DNA of 43,966 nucleotides from Thermoanaerobaculales bacterium (lineage in GTDB: Bacteria > Acidobacteriota > Thermoanaerobaculia > Thermoanaerobaculales > Sulfomarinibacteraceae). A program made the translations under genes and the position numbers. The DNA lies in the NCBI GenBank assembly GCA_025456145.1, contig JALOLD010000023.1:1-43966 (forward strand), in the 5' to 3' direction. Below the pieces are notes generated by a model. The model was not told where the DNA came from. It made no database searches and saw only the letters and a list, made by a program, of their open reading frames with translations. Shown one piece after another: positions 11,601 through 19,230 of the stretch. Each line of letters begins with the position of its first letter. Position 1 is the stretch's first letter.

Positions 11601-11985
11601 CTACGCCCGCCAGGTGCCGCGCGGCCGGATGGTCGGGATGGAGCCGAGCCACCGCTGGACCAAGCCCTCGATCGTCGTGATGAACGAGGGCAACTACTCC
11701 GACGCCCACTGCTTCCCCGCCGCCTACACCGAGCTCGGTATCGGCGAGACCGTCGGCACCCAGGTGCCCGGCACCTGCAGCGCCGTCTGGTGGGAGACCC
11801 TGCAGGACAAGACGCTCACCTTCGGCATCCCCCAGGTCGGCCAGATGGACAACGACGGCGACCTGCTCGAGAACAAGCACCTCGACCCCGACCACTGGGT
11901 CGACAACGACCCGGAGGTCGAGGCCGCAGGACGCGACCAGCAGCTCGAGAAGGCGGTCGAGGTCATGCTCGAGACGCTCGGCTAG
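8653..11985 (+). CDS. Tricorn-type S41 protease, exported
   Basis: 1110 aa from the ATG at 8653 (GGGG at 8644-8647); an ATG at 8650 is equally in frame. The signal peptide ends near AAATDEALWLRYPAI. A PD40/WD40-like six-bladed propeller (for example YPAISPDGGTIAFSYRGD) is followed by a charged linker of Asp/Glu/Lys at about residues 573-620, then more propeller. The C1 helical domain contains MHGVDWD (His760). A PDZ domain lies at about 815-900 and the S41 C2 domain at about 928-1100. Nucleophile Ser1016 lies in NEGNYSDAHCFPAAY and Glu1073 in LLENKHLDPD, matching the tricorn His/Ser/Glu catalytic set. It degrades oligopeptides. Divergent from the M14 carboxypeptidase, it probably forms a protein-scavenging pair with it. 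Confidence 0.93.
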   Translation: MSIRIATVCVLGFGVLVTAALPAAATDEALWLRYPAISPDGGTIAFSYRGDIWTVGSQGGEATRLTVHDAHDFMPVWSNDGRSIAFASDRYGNDDVFVMPAAGGTATRLTFHSANDRPTSFTPGDDAVLFWSGRLDAPDMVGYPRGEDQPELYSVRLTGGMPTQVLTTPAKYAVWDSAGERLAYSDEKGLEDEWRKHDDSSFARDVWLYDAASGDHTRLTAFAVDDRNPVWAPGDEALYYLSESSGDFNVWSLALTEGAEPRQVTEHDTHPVRFLSISDGGDLCYGWDGAIYVRPAGSSESRRLTVTATADARHNEAVFANVADSITEIALSPDGTHIAFIARGEVFVTSTEHGDTRRLTDTPEQERSVSFHPGGRGVLYASERHGSWNVYRTDLTNDDETSFSLATTWEEKPVLETGLETFQPHYSPDGKEVAYLEERTTLKVLNLATGESRTILPGDMNYSYVDGDQWYEWSPDGKWFLVSFLSPTRWSFEAGLVPASGAGKLVNLTESGYEDLGPRWALGGEAMYWFTDRQGAREQSGWPSELDVYAIFLTRKAWDRFHLSESEVELFDEQNEEDKDDEGSESDDDGEKEGKKGAKKSDQGDDDKAKDKKKAKSGEIELPDPVKLELDDLEERTRRLTLHSSQISDAVITPDGEKVVYAARFEKGVNLWLYEPRKDKVEMLAKLDADQFSELVLDTDGETAYVLADGAITSVEVAGGKTKPVKLSAKMMLDAAAEREYLFEHMWRQTSEKFLVEDMHGVDWDLYKTAYARFLPHIDNRRDLAEAVSEMQGELNASHMGCFVRDRDPQGDATASLGFFPDPGWDGKGVRIAAILDGGPLEKAEAGIVPGVVIEAINGDEIAPGANWYPLLNHRAGELVRLSLRDPEGTATRTVTVKPISLGEERELLYWRWVRSRRAEVDRLSGGRIGYAHVRTMSDSRYREIFEDIFGKATEKEAIILDTRFNNGGNLVEALTVLLTGETYARQVPRGRMVGMEPSHRWTKPSIVVMNEGNYSDAHCFPAAYTELGIGETVGTQVPGTCSAVWWETLQDKTLTFGIPQVGQMDNDGDLLENKHLDPDHWVDNDPEVEAAGRDQQLEKAVEVMLETLG

Positions 11986-12005
11986 CCCGGACGGCTCCGT
12001 CGGGC
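11985..12005 (+). terminator. Possible hairpin terminator after the tricorn-type gene
   Basis: GCCCG-G-ACGG-CT-CCGT-CGGGC follows the stop codon immediately: a nine-pair stem with one bulged G and a very short loop. No T-run follows, so intrinsic termination is uncertain. Confidence 0.35.
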
Positions 12006-12076
12006 CGCGTGGATCGTGCGGCGACACGGCGATCACGGGAGGAGCGGGAGCACCGGTAGCCCGGAGCAGACCTTTC

Positions 12077-12231
12077 CGGATCGCTCAGGTTCTGATCGAT
12101 CGCGAACCTGCGGGCGGTACGCCCGCACCACCATCCCCTTGGTGCTCGCCTTCGTGTCTTCGTGTCTTCGTGGTTGCGACGGCTGACCGGACGTCGCATC
12201 GGGGATCGGGAACGAAGACACCCCCAACCTG
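12077..12231 (+). repeat. Dispersed intergenic repeat, copy 2
   Basis: Homologue of 2103-2336, in the 367-bp gap before mutA. The hairpin at 12109-12127 is perfect here: TGCGGGCG-GTA-CGCCCGCA. It is followed by CTTCGTGT/CTTCGTGG octamers, the TGCGAC...GTCGCA hairpin and ACACCCCCAACCTG. The rest of the gap (12232-12352) shows only the GGAGG before mutA. No protein-like frame is convincing. Confidence 0.8.
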
Positions 12232-12352
12232 GCTCGAGGGGACGGGTACGGACTGGGCGAGACAGGCGCCTTCCCGACCAAAATCCGGAGCGGATCGACG
12301 GCGGATGGGCGGTCTGCGATACCATCACGCCGGGTCGCGTTCCGGAGGCACC

Positions 12353-14446
12353 ATGACCGACTCCGATCCGATGTTCGACGAGTTTCCCGACCTCTCGAGG
12401 GTCTTCGGGACGCCGTCGCTCGACGACTGGCGGCGGGCCGCCGAGGCGAGCCTCAAGGGCCGCCCCCTCGACAAGCTCACCATCCGCACCCACGAAGGGC
12501 TCGCCGTCGGTCCCCTCTTCACCGCCGCCGACGCCGCCGCCGACCCGGGCTACCCGGGCCTCGCGCCCCACACCCGCGGCCGCACCCCCCTCGGGCCGGG
12601 CGCCGACGGCTGGTCGGTGTCAGCGGAGCTCGCCCACCCCGACCCCGGCATCGCCGCCCGCTGGGCCGCCGAGGAGATCGGGCGCGGCGCCGACGCGGTC
12701 CTCCTCGTCGTCGACCGGGCCGTCCGGGCCGCCGACGGTGAGCCCGCCGCGACCGATGGTGACGGCGTGCACCTCGTCACGGTCGCCGATGCCGCCCCGC
12801 TCGTCGAGGGCCTCGCGGCGGCCGGCGCCGCGCTCCACCTCGACGCCGGCGGCGCCGCCCCGGCGGTCGCCGCCACCCTGGTGGCCGCCGGCCGCCGGCA
12901 GCGGCCCGCGCACGATGTGCGCGGCGCGCTGTGCTTCGACCCCATCGCGGCGCTGGTTCGCGACGGCGTGCTGGTCGCCGGCCTCGACGGCGCCTATGAC
13001 CAGCTCGCCGAGCTCGCGGTCTGGGCGGACCGCCACGCTCCCGGTCTGCGATCGGCCGGCGTCGACACCCTCCCCTACCACCTCGCCGGCGCCTCGGCGG
13101 TCGAGGAGCTCGCCTGGGGCCTCGCCACGGCGGTCCAGGCGCTGCGCGAGCTCGCCTCCCGCGGGGTCGCGCCCGACGCGGCCTGCCGCCAGCTCTCCGT
13201 CCGATTCGCCATCGGCCGCGACCTGTTCACCGAGGCGGCGAAGCTCCGCGCCTGGCGCCGTCTGTGGTCGCGCGCCGCCGGGGCCTGCGGGGTCGCCGAG
13301 CCCGAGCGGCCGGCGCTGCTCCACGCCATCGCCTCGCCGCGCGGTCTGACCACCCGCGACCCGTGGGTCAACATGCTCCGGACCACGGTCGGCGCCTTCG
13401 CCGCCGCGGTCGGCGGCGCCGACGTCGTGACGGTGCTCGCCTTCGACCGCGCCGCCGGTCCGCCCGACGACCTCGGCCGGCGGATGGCGACCAACAGCCA
13501 GACCATCCTCCGCGAGGAGAGCCACCTCGGCCGGGTGATCGACCCGGGCGGCGGCTCGTGGTACCTCGAGTGGTTGACCGACGAGCTGGCCGAGCTCGCC
13601 TGGCGACGCTTCCAGGGGGTCGAGGCGCGCGGCGGGATGGCGGCCGTCGTGCTCGACGGCAGCCTCGCCGGCGAGCTCGCCGAGCTGCAGGCGGCGCGCG
13701 ACCGGGCCCTCGCCACCCGGCGCGACCCGGTCACCGGGGTGAGCTCGTTCCCCAACCTCGCCGAGCGGCCCCTCGAGCGGCCGCCGGCGACGGCGCCGCC
13801 GCCGGCCACCGACGGCGGTGCGGCCGAGGAGCTCGGCCGCCTTCACGCCGCCGCCCGCGCCCCGCTCTTCGACGGGCAGCTCGTCGAGACCGCGATCGCG
13901 GCGGCGACGGCCGGCGCCGGGGTCGGCCGGATCGTCGCCGCCCTCGCCGATGGCGCCGAGCCGACCCGGGTCGGTCCCCTGCCCCGGCGGCGCGAGGCCG
14001 ATGCGATCGAGCGGCTGCGCGACGCCTCGGACGCCTGGCTCGAGGAGAACGGCTCGCGGCCGAGGATCTTCCTCGCCAACCTCGGCCCGGTCGCCGACCA
14101 CAAGCCGCGCGCCGCCTTCGCCGTCGGCTTCTTCGAGGCGGGCGGGATCGAGGCCCTCGACAACCCCGGCTTCGCGACCCCCGCCGAGGCGGCGGCCGCC
14201 TTCGCCGGGTGCGGCGCCCGGATGGCGGTCATCTGCTCGTCCGACGAGCGCTACCCGGAGATCGTCCCCGAGCTCGCCGCGGCCCTCGAGGCGGCCGGGG
14301 CGCGCACCGTGCTGCTCGCCGGGCGTCCCGGCGAGCACGAGGCCGCGTGGCGCGAGGCCGGGGTCGCCGGCTTCGTCCACATCGGCTCGGACCAGGTACG
14401 AACCCTCGCCGACCTGCTCCGCGAGGAGGGGGTGCTCCATGTCTGA
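12353..14446 (+). CDS. mutA: Methylmalonyl-CoA mutase, small (beta) subunit
   Basis: 697 aa. Partner of the catalytic subunit encoded next; together they interconvert methylmalonyl-CoA and succinyl-CoA. The TIM-barrel region keeps family segments ([20 protein letters not shown] and [20 protein letters not shown]). The C-terminal B12-like domain lacks the cobalamin-binding DxHxxG (it reads [14 protein letters not shown]), as expected for the non-catalytic subunit. The ATG at 12353 has GGAGG at 12344-12348. It overlaps mutB by eight bases, so the two are translationally coupled. No cobalamin-riboswitch-like element was recognised upstream. Confidence 0.93.
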   Translation: MTDSDPMFDEFPDLSRVFGTPSLDDWRRAAEASLKGRPLDKLTIRTHEGLAVGPLFTAADAAADPGYPGLAPHTRGRTPLGPGADGWSVSAELAHPDPGIAARWAAEEIGRGADAVLLVVDRAVRAADGEPAATDGDGVHLVTVADAAPLVEGLAAAGAALHLDAGGAAPAVAATLVAAGRRQRPAHDVRGALCFDPIAALVRDGVLVAGLDGAYDQLAELAVWADRHAPGLRSAGVDTLPYHLAGASAVEELAWGLATAVQALRELASRGVAPDAACRQLSVRFAIGRDLFTEAAKLRAWRRLWSRAAGACGVAEPERPALLHAIASPRGLTTRDPWVNMLRTTVGAFAAAVGGADVVTVLAFDRAAGPPDDLGRRMATNSQTILREESHLGRVIDPGGGSWYLEWLTDELAELAWRRFQGVEARGGMAAVVLDGSLAGELAELQAARDRALATRRDPVTGVSSFPNLAERPLERPPATAPPPATDGGAAEELGRLHAAARAPLFDGQLVETAIAAATAGAGVGRIVAALADGAEPTRVGPLPRRREADAIERLRDASDAWLEENGSRPRIFLANLGPVADHKPRAAFAVGFFEAGGIEALDNPGFATPAEAAAAFAGCGARMAVICSSDERYPEIVPELAAALEAAGARTVLLAGRPGEHEAAWREAGVAGFVHIGSDQVRTLADLLREEGVLHV

Positions 14447-16634
14447 CCGGCGCACCGCCATCCCCGACTTCACGACCGTCGAGCTCGCCGATCGCCGACG
14501 ACAGCGCGGGCGCGGCGACTGGGAGCGCGCCGCCGAGGCCGAGGCCGGCCGGCCGATCGACCAGCTCGTCTGGCAGACCCCCGAGGGGATCCCGGTCAAG
14601 CGGCTCTACGATGCCGCCGACCTCGACGGGATCGCCCACCTCGCCGGTCTTCCCGGGCTGCCGCCGTTCCACCGCGGCCCCTACCCGACGATGTACGCGA
14701 CCCGGCCGTGGACGATCCGTCAGTACGCCGGCTTCTCCACCGCCGAGGACTCCAACGCCTTCTACCGGCGCAACCTGGCGGCCGGCCAGAAGGGGCTGTC
14801 GATCGCCTTCGACCTGGCCACCCACCGCGGCTACGACTCGGACAGCGAGCGGGTGCGCGGCGATGTCGGGATGGCCGGGGTCGCCATCGACTCGATCAAG
14901 GACATGCGGATCCTCTTCGACGGCATCCCCCTCGACCGGGTCAGCGTCTCGATGACCATGAACGGCGCGGTGCTCCCGGTGATGGCGCTCTACATCGTCG
15001 CCGCCGAGGAGCAGGGCGTCGCCCCCGAGCGGCTCGCCGGGACCATCCAGAACGACATCCTCAAGGAGTTCATGGTCCGCAACACCTACATCTACCCGCC
15101 CGGGCCGTCGATGCGGATCATCGCCGACATCTTCGGCTTCACCTCGGAGCGGATGCCGCGCTTCAACTCGATCTCGATCTCGGGCTACCACATGCAGGAG
15201 GCCGGGGCGACCCTCGACCTCGAGCTCGGCTACACCCTCGCCGACGGCATCGAGTACGTCCGCACCGGGCAGGCCGCCGGGCTCGACATCGACGCCTTCG
15301 CGCCGCGGATCTCGTTCTTCTGGGCGATCGGGATGAACGTTTTCATGGAGATCGCCAAGCTGCGCGCCGCGCGGCTGCTCTGGGCGGCGGTCACCAAGCG
15401 GCTCGGCGCCGCCGACCCCAAGTCGATGACGCTGCGCACCCACTCGCAGACCTCGGGCTGGAGCCTGACCGCCCAGGACCCGTTCAACAACGTCGCCCGG
15501 ACCTGTCTCGAGGCCCTCGCCGCGGCGATGGGCCACACCCAGTCGCTCCACACCAACTCGCTCGACGAGGCGCTCGCGCTGCCGACCGACTTCTCGGCGA
15601 GGATCGCCCGCAACACCCAGATCCAGCTCCAGGAGGAGACCGGGATCTGCCGGGTCGCCGACCCCTGGGGCGGCTCGTACTATGTCGAGCGGTTGACCCT
15701 CGAGCTCGCCCGGCGCGCCTGGGAGCACATCGCCGAGGTCGAGAGGCTCGGCGGGATGGCCGAGGCGATCTCGTCCGGTCTGCCCAAGATGCGGATCGAG
15801 GAGGCGGCGGCGCGCACCCAGGCGAGGATCGACTCCGGCCGCCAGTCGATCGTCGGGCTCAACCGCTTCCCGCCCGACCACGAGGAGGAGATCGAGGTCC
15901 TCAAGGTCGACAACTCGGCGGTCCTCGCCGCCCAGCTCGGGCGGCTCGAGGAGCTCCGCGCGGAGCGCGACCGGCGCGCCGTCGAGCGGGCCCTCGAGGC
16001 CCTGACCGGGGCCGCCGGCAGCGGCGAGGGCAACCTCCTCGCCCTGAGCGTCGACGCCGCCCGCGCCGGCGCGACGGTCGGCGAGATGAGCTACGCTCTC
16101 GAGGTCGTCTGGGGCCGCCACCGCGCGGTCATCCGATCGATCACCGGCGTGTATCGCCAGGAGGTGGGGGAAGGCATGGAGGACGTGAGCGAGGCCCGCC
16201 GCCTCACCGACGAGCTCGCGGCGATCGAGGGCCGCCGGCCGCGCATCCTGGTCGCCAAGGTCGGCCAGGACGGCCACGACCGCGGTCAGAAGGTCATCGC
16301 CACCGCCTTCGCCGATCTCGGCTTCGACGTCGACGTCGGTCCGATGTTCTCGACCCCCGCCGAGGTCGCCCGCCAGGCGGTCGAGAACGACGTCCACGTG
16401 GTCGGCGTCTCGTCGCTCGCCGCCGGCCACCTGACCCTCGTCCCCGAGCTCAAGCGGGCCCTCGACTCACTCGGCCGGCCGGACATCGTCATCGTCGTCG
16501 GCGGGGTCGTCCCGCCCCAGGACCACGAGGCCCTGCGCGCCGCCGGCGCCGCCCACATCTTCGGCCCGGGCACCGTCATCGCCGAGGCCGCGGTCGAGCT
16601 GCTCGAGGATCTCAAGGCGCGCCTCGGGGGATGA
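14439..16634 (+). CDS. mutB: Methylmalonyl-CoA mutase, large (alpha) catalytic subunit
   Basis: 731 aa, the usual size. Adenosylcobalamin-dependent isomerisation of (R)-methylmalonyl-CoA to succinyl-CoA. The catalytic barrel covers roughly residues 40-560 (for example [20 protein letters not shown]). The C-terminal B12-binding domain is intact: DGHDRG with the lower-ligand His, GVSSLAAGH, and [11 protein letters not shown]. The ATG at 14439 is preceded by GAGGAGGGGG inside mutA. No MeaB/ArgK chaperone or epimerase gene follows; instead a long repeat-rich gap begins. Downstream of its stop are TTGA-ending octamers (16641-16664). Confidence 0.96.
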   Translation: MSDRRTAIPDFTTVELADRRRQRGRGDWERAAEAEAGRPIDQLVWQTPEGIPVKRLYDAADLDGIAHLAGLPGLPPFHRGPYPTMYATRPWTIRQYAGFSTAEDSNAFYRRNLAAGQKGLSIAFDLATHRGYDSDSERVRGDVGMAGVAIDSIKDMRILFDGIPLDRVSVSMTMNGAVLPVMALYIVAAEEQGVAPERLAGTIQNDILKEFMVRNTYIYPPGPSMRIIADIFGFTSERMPRFNSISISGYHMQEAGATLDLELGYTLADGIEYVRTGQAAGLDIDAFAPRISFFWAIGMNVFMEIAKLRAARLLWAAVTKRLGAADPKSMTLRTHSQTSGWSLTAQDPFNNVARTCLEALAAAMGHTQSLHTNSLDEALALPTDFSARIARNTQIQLQEETGICRVADPWGGSYYVERLTLELARRAWEHIAEVERLGGMAEAISSGLPKMRIEEAAARTQARIDSGRQSIVGLNRFPPDHEEEIEVLKVDNSAVLAAQLGRLEELRAERDRRAVERALEALTGAAGSGEGNLLALSVDAARAGATVGEMSYALEVVWGRHRAVIRSITGVYRQEVGEGMEDVSEARRLTDELAAIEGRRPRILVAKVGQDGHDRGQKVIATAFADLGFDVDVGPMFSTPAEVARQAVENDVHVVGVSSLAAGHLTLVPELKRALDSLGRPDIVIVVGGVVPPQDHEALRAAGAAHIFGPGTVIAEAAVELLEDLKARLGG

Positions 16635-16966
16635 CGCGGAGGGCTTGAGGGATTGAGGGCTTGAGGACCATCGCGGCGTCGCAGGCGTCACAACCACGAA
16701 GACGCGAAGACACGAAGACATCGCACACGAAGGCATCGCAGGCATCGCGGTTGAACCGATAGGGCACAGAGACATCGCAGCCGGGGAAGACGGCGGAGTC
16801 GGCGCCGGTCTTCGACCGTCGCTGCCGTGACGGCGGGTGTCCGATCCGAACACGAGTGTTCGTTTCGGCCACCCACCGTCCCGGCCCGCTGTGCTCGGAG
16901 CACAGCGGCTCCGCCTGCGTCGTGCGGGGCCTGCCACTCTCCACGTTCTTGGGAAGGGCCACCGGA

Positions 16967-17035
16967 CGGCAGGCAGAGATGCCTGCCGCTACAAGGGCGT
17001 CTGGCCGGTTGTAGCGGCAGGCTTCCAGCCTGCCG
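16967..17035. repeat. REP/BIME-like nested palindrome
   Basis: Two short hairpins share the stem word CGGCAGGC/GCCTGCCG: 16967-16988 (loop AGAGAT) and 17015-17035 (loop TTCCA). They are themselves joined by a perfect 14-bp inverted repeat, GCCTGCCGCTACAA (16981-16994) with TTGTAGCGGCAGGC (17009-17022). The alternative foldings are mutually exclusive. The form resembles bacterial REP pairs. No RAYT transposase gene is visible in the window. Confidence 0.7.
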
Positions 17036-17167
17036 TTCGAGGGTCCGCTGCGATGGCTTCGTGTCTTGGTGCCTTGGTGGTTGCGACGGTGCGACGGCTC
17101 CGTGCCTCTGTGCCTCTGTGGTGAATCACCTACGCTCCCGGAGCCCCCAGCGAGCCGGTCGGGAGCG

Positions 17168-17235
17168 GGATCGGACGCGGACTCGGACGCGGACGCGGAC
17201 GCGGGCGCCGAGGCGGAGGCGGGAGCGGGCGGAGG
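17168..17235 (-). repeat. 6-bp tandem array (GCGTCC/GAGTCC) abutting a stop codon
   Basis: On the minus strand, directly after the TAA of the lipoprotein gene (17236-17238), C-rich hexamers run GCGTCC, GCGTCC, GCGTCC, GAGTCC, GCGTCC, after a degenerate CTCCCGCCTCC lead. The same words occur after two other stop codons (37265 and 37543). Confidence 0.75.
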
Positions 17236-18336
17236 TTACGGAACCCGGCGGACGACGAAGAGGCGGCCGCCGGTCCACTCCGGGGGAAGCTCCAACGTCT
17301 CCCGGTCGGCCTCGAGGCCGTCGGGCGAGAGGAACACCAGGTCGACCGACTCGAGCTCGGTCGGGATGTCGGCGGCCAACAGGTGGATCGTGTCGGGCAG
17401 GCTCGACCAGTGGCGGAGGTCGCGGCGTTTCGGGTCGATCCCGGCGCCGCCGGTCGCGACGACCCGACCGGCGCGCTCGGCGAGGCTCGCCGCGGCGAGG
17501 CGCTCGACGTCGACGAGCTCGAGGGAGACCACCGGATCGTCGAGCTCGAGCACCGCCCCGACCACCGGCTGCGGGTCGCGGGGCAGATAGCTCGCCCAGC
17601 GGACCGAGCGTCCCGGGCCGAGCTCGAGCTTGTCGGGGGCCTTGTAGGGGCCGCGGCCGAGGAGCAGGATCACCGCCAGCGAGCGCTCGGTCACGACCGG
17701 CGGCGGTGCGAGCCCCTCGGGCTCAGCGGCGATCACTCCGCGCTCGAGCCGCTGGCGCAGCTCGATGATCGGGTCGTCGCCTTCGGGCTCGATCTCCGGC
17801 GCGGCGACCCCAGCCAGCGCGGCGAGGCCGTCGCGGTGGCGGCCGGCGACCTCGTAGGCGAGCGCCGCGAGCACCTGGGCGAAGTCGAGGTCGCACCCGT
17901 CGCACTCCGCCGCCGCGACCGCGGCCAGTGTCCGGTCGGCCGTCTCGGCGGCGGCGGCGGGCTCGTACAGGGCCAGGTGGTCGGCGAGCTCGACGGAGTG
18001 GACGAGCACCCGCTCGTGGAGCTCGGGCTGCCACGGCGGCGGGTCGCCGAGGGCCGCCGCGACCGGCGGGCGGGTCTCGAGGATCCGCGCGGCACGCCCG
18101 ATCGCCGACGCGCTGTCGCTGTACAGCCCGAGCTCGAGCAGCGCGATCGAGCGCTCGAGCTCGACCAGGGCCGGGTCGCCGAGATCGGCGCGGCCCGGGC
18201 TGAGCGCGCCGAGCGCCGCCTCGGGACCGTAGAAGTAGTAGACGAAGTCGACCTGGTCGACCGTCGTGACGGCACAGCCGGTCGCGCCGATCAGCGCCGC
18301 TGCCGCCGCCAGGGCTCGCACCGCTTGGCCTGCCAT
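17236..18336 (-). CDS. Lipoprotein of unknown function
   Basis: 366 aa. The start at 18336 has AGGAGA just upstream. The N terminus is hydrophobic with a lipobox-like IGATGC around residues 17-22, so it is probably an anchored lipoprotein. The central part is Ala/Leu-rich and helical, with spacing suggestive of TPR-like or helical-hairpin repeats (LERSIALLELGLYSDSASAI). It contains two Cys in CDGCD. The C-terminal third looks beta-rich and mentions no catalytic motif I know. It is divergent from the two-component regulator at 18544 and may be a target or sensory partner of that system, but this is guilt by position only. Confidence 0.75.
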   Translation of the reverse strand: MAGQAVRALAAAAALIGATGCAVTTVDQVDFVYYFYGPEAALGALSPGRADLGDPALVELERSIALLELGLYSDSASAIGRAARILETRPPVAAALGDPPPWQPELHERVLVHSVELADHLALYEPAAAAETADRTLAAVAAAECDGCDLDFAQVLAALAYEVAGRHRDGLAALAGVAAPEIEPEGDDPIIELRQRLERGVIAAEPEGLAPPPVVTERSLAVILLLGRGPYKAPDKLELGPGRSVRWASYLPRDPQPVVGAVLELDDPVVSLELVDVERLAAASLAERAGRVVATGGAGIDPKRRDLRHWSSLPDTIHLLAADIPTELESVDLVFLSPDGLEADRETLELPPEWTGGRLFVVRRVP

Positions 18337-18543
18337 CGTCTCCTCTCGCGGCTCGTCCGGCAGAGCATATGCGATCCCCGTGCCGGTCCGCGCCGGACAC
18401 CCGGCGAGCGACCGCCGTCCCCTTCGGTCCAGGGTCCGCTCACCGCCCCTGCCTTCCGACTGAAGGCTCCTCGATCCAGGTATTTACACCATGGTGACAG
18501 CGATCCCCGCGAGGGCTCCGGTATGCTGTGGGCCGGACGAACG

Positions 18544-19230
18544 ATGAGGATTCTGATTGTCGAGGACGAGCAGCGGCTGCGCGACGGGCTGGTCGACCTC
18601 CTGTCCGCCGCCGGGCACGAGGTGACCGCCATCGGGGACGGCCGCTCGGCGGTCGAGGTCGGGACCGCCACCGGCTTCGACCTCGTGCTCCTCGACCTCA
18701 TGCTGCCCCAGCTCGACGGGATCGAGGTCTGTCGGAGGCTCCGCCAGGCGCGGCCGGCGCTGCCGATCCTGATGCTCACCGCGCGCGGCTCGGAGACCGA
18801 CAAGGTCGCCGGCTTCGCCGCCGGCGCCGACGACTACGTGACCAAGCCCTTCGGCGTCCGCGAGCTGCTCGCCCGGGTCGACGCCTTCGCCCGGCGCGCC
18901 TCGGCGGCGCCGGCCGAGCCCGAGCTCGTCGAGCTCGACGGCTGCACCCTCGACCTCGGCCGGCACCTGGCCAGCCGCGACGGCCGGGAGACCCACCTGA
19001 CGGCGCGCGAGGTCGGCATCCTGCGCTGGCTTCACCGCCAGCGCCGCCGGACGGTGTCGCGCGCCGAGCTGCTCGAACGGGTCTGGGGGACGAGCGGCGA
19101 CCTCCAGACCCGGACCGTCGACATGACCATCGCCAAGCTCCGCCAGAAGATCGAGCGCGACCCGGCCGAGCCGCGGATCGTCGTCACTGTCACCGGCGCC
19201 GGCTACGCCTGGGGCGAGCCCGAGCCGTGA
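18544..19230 (+). CDS. OmpR-family response regulator
   Basis: 228 aa. Receiver domain with the acidic pair in ILIVEDE, phospho-acceptor Asp51 in LVLLDLMLP, Thr in LTARG and Lys in VTKPFG. The C-terminal winged helix (LTAREVGILRWLHRQRRRTVS, and TRTVDMTIAKLRQKI) binds DNA. An ATG at 18523 with GAGGG seven bases upstream would add MLWAGRT; I chose 18544 because family members start at MRILIVEDE. Its stop overlaps the kinase start (GTGA), so the pair is co-translated. Confidence 0.93.
   Translation: MRILIVEDEQRLRDGLVDLLSAAGHEVTAIGDGRSAVEVGTATGFDLVLLDLMLPQLDGIEVCRRLRQARPALPILMLTARGSETDKVAGFAAGADDYVTKPFGVRELLARVDAFARRASAAPAEPELVELDGCTLDLGRHLASRDGRETHLTAREVGILRWLHRQRRRTVSRAELLERVWGTSGDLQTRTVDMTIAKLRQKIERDPAEPRIVVTVTGAGYAWGEPEP

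Larger units (their letters stand above)
16635..17235. other. 601-bp gene-free stretch with repeats and hairpins
   Basis: No plausible gene. From left to right: octamers ending TTGA (GGGCTTGA/GGGATTGA, 16641-16664); GAAGACNC octamers in inverted orientation (about 16690-16740), related to the repeats at 2103 and 12077; a 40-base hairpin at 16835-16874 (core CGAACAC-GA-GTGTTCG); a hairpin at 16888-16906 (GCTGTGC-TCGGA-GCACAGC); a double hairpin at 16967-17035; further degenerate octamers (CTTGGTGC, CTCTGTGC) at about 17045-17127; and a 6-bp array to the end. It could hold a structured RNA, but nothing shows transcription. Confidence 0.6.

Noticed and set aside
6250..12036. A 1928-codon open frame on the minus strand covering both peptidase genes
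   Set aside because: Only 6250-8517 reads as a protein. The rest is antisense to the tricorn-type gene, with Asp/Gly/Val/Leu-biased composition expected from GC-rich antisense codons.
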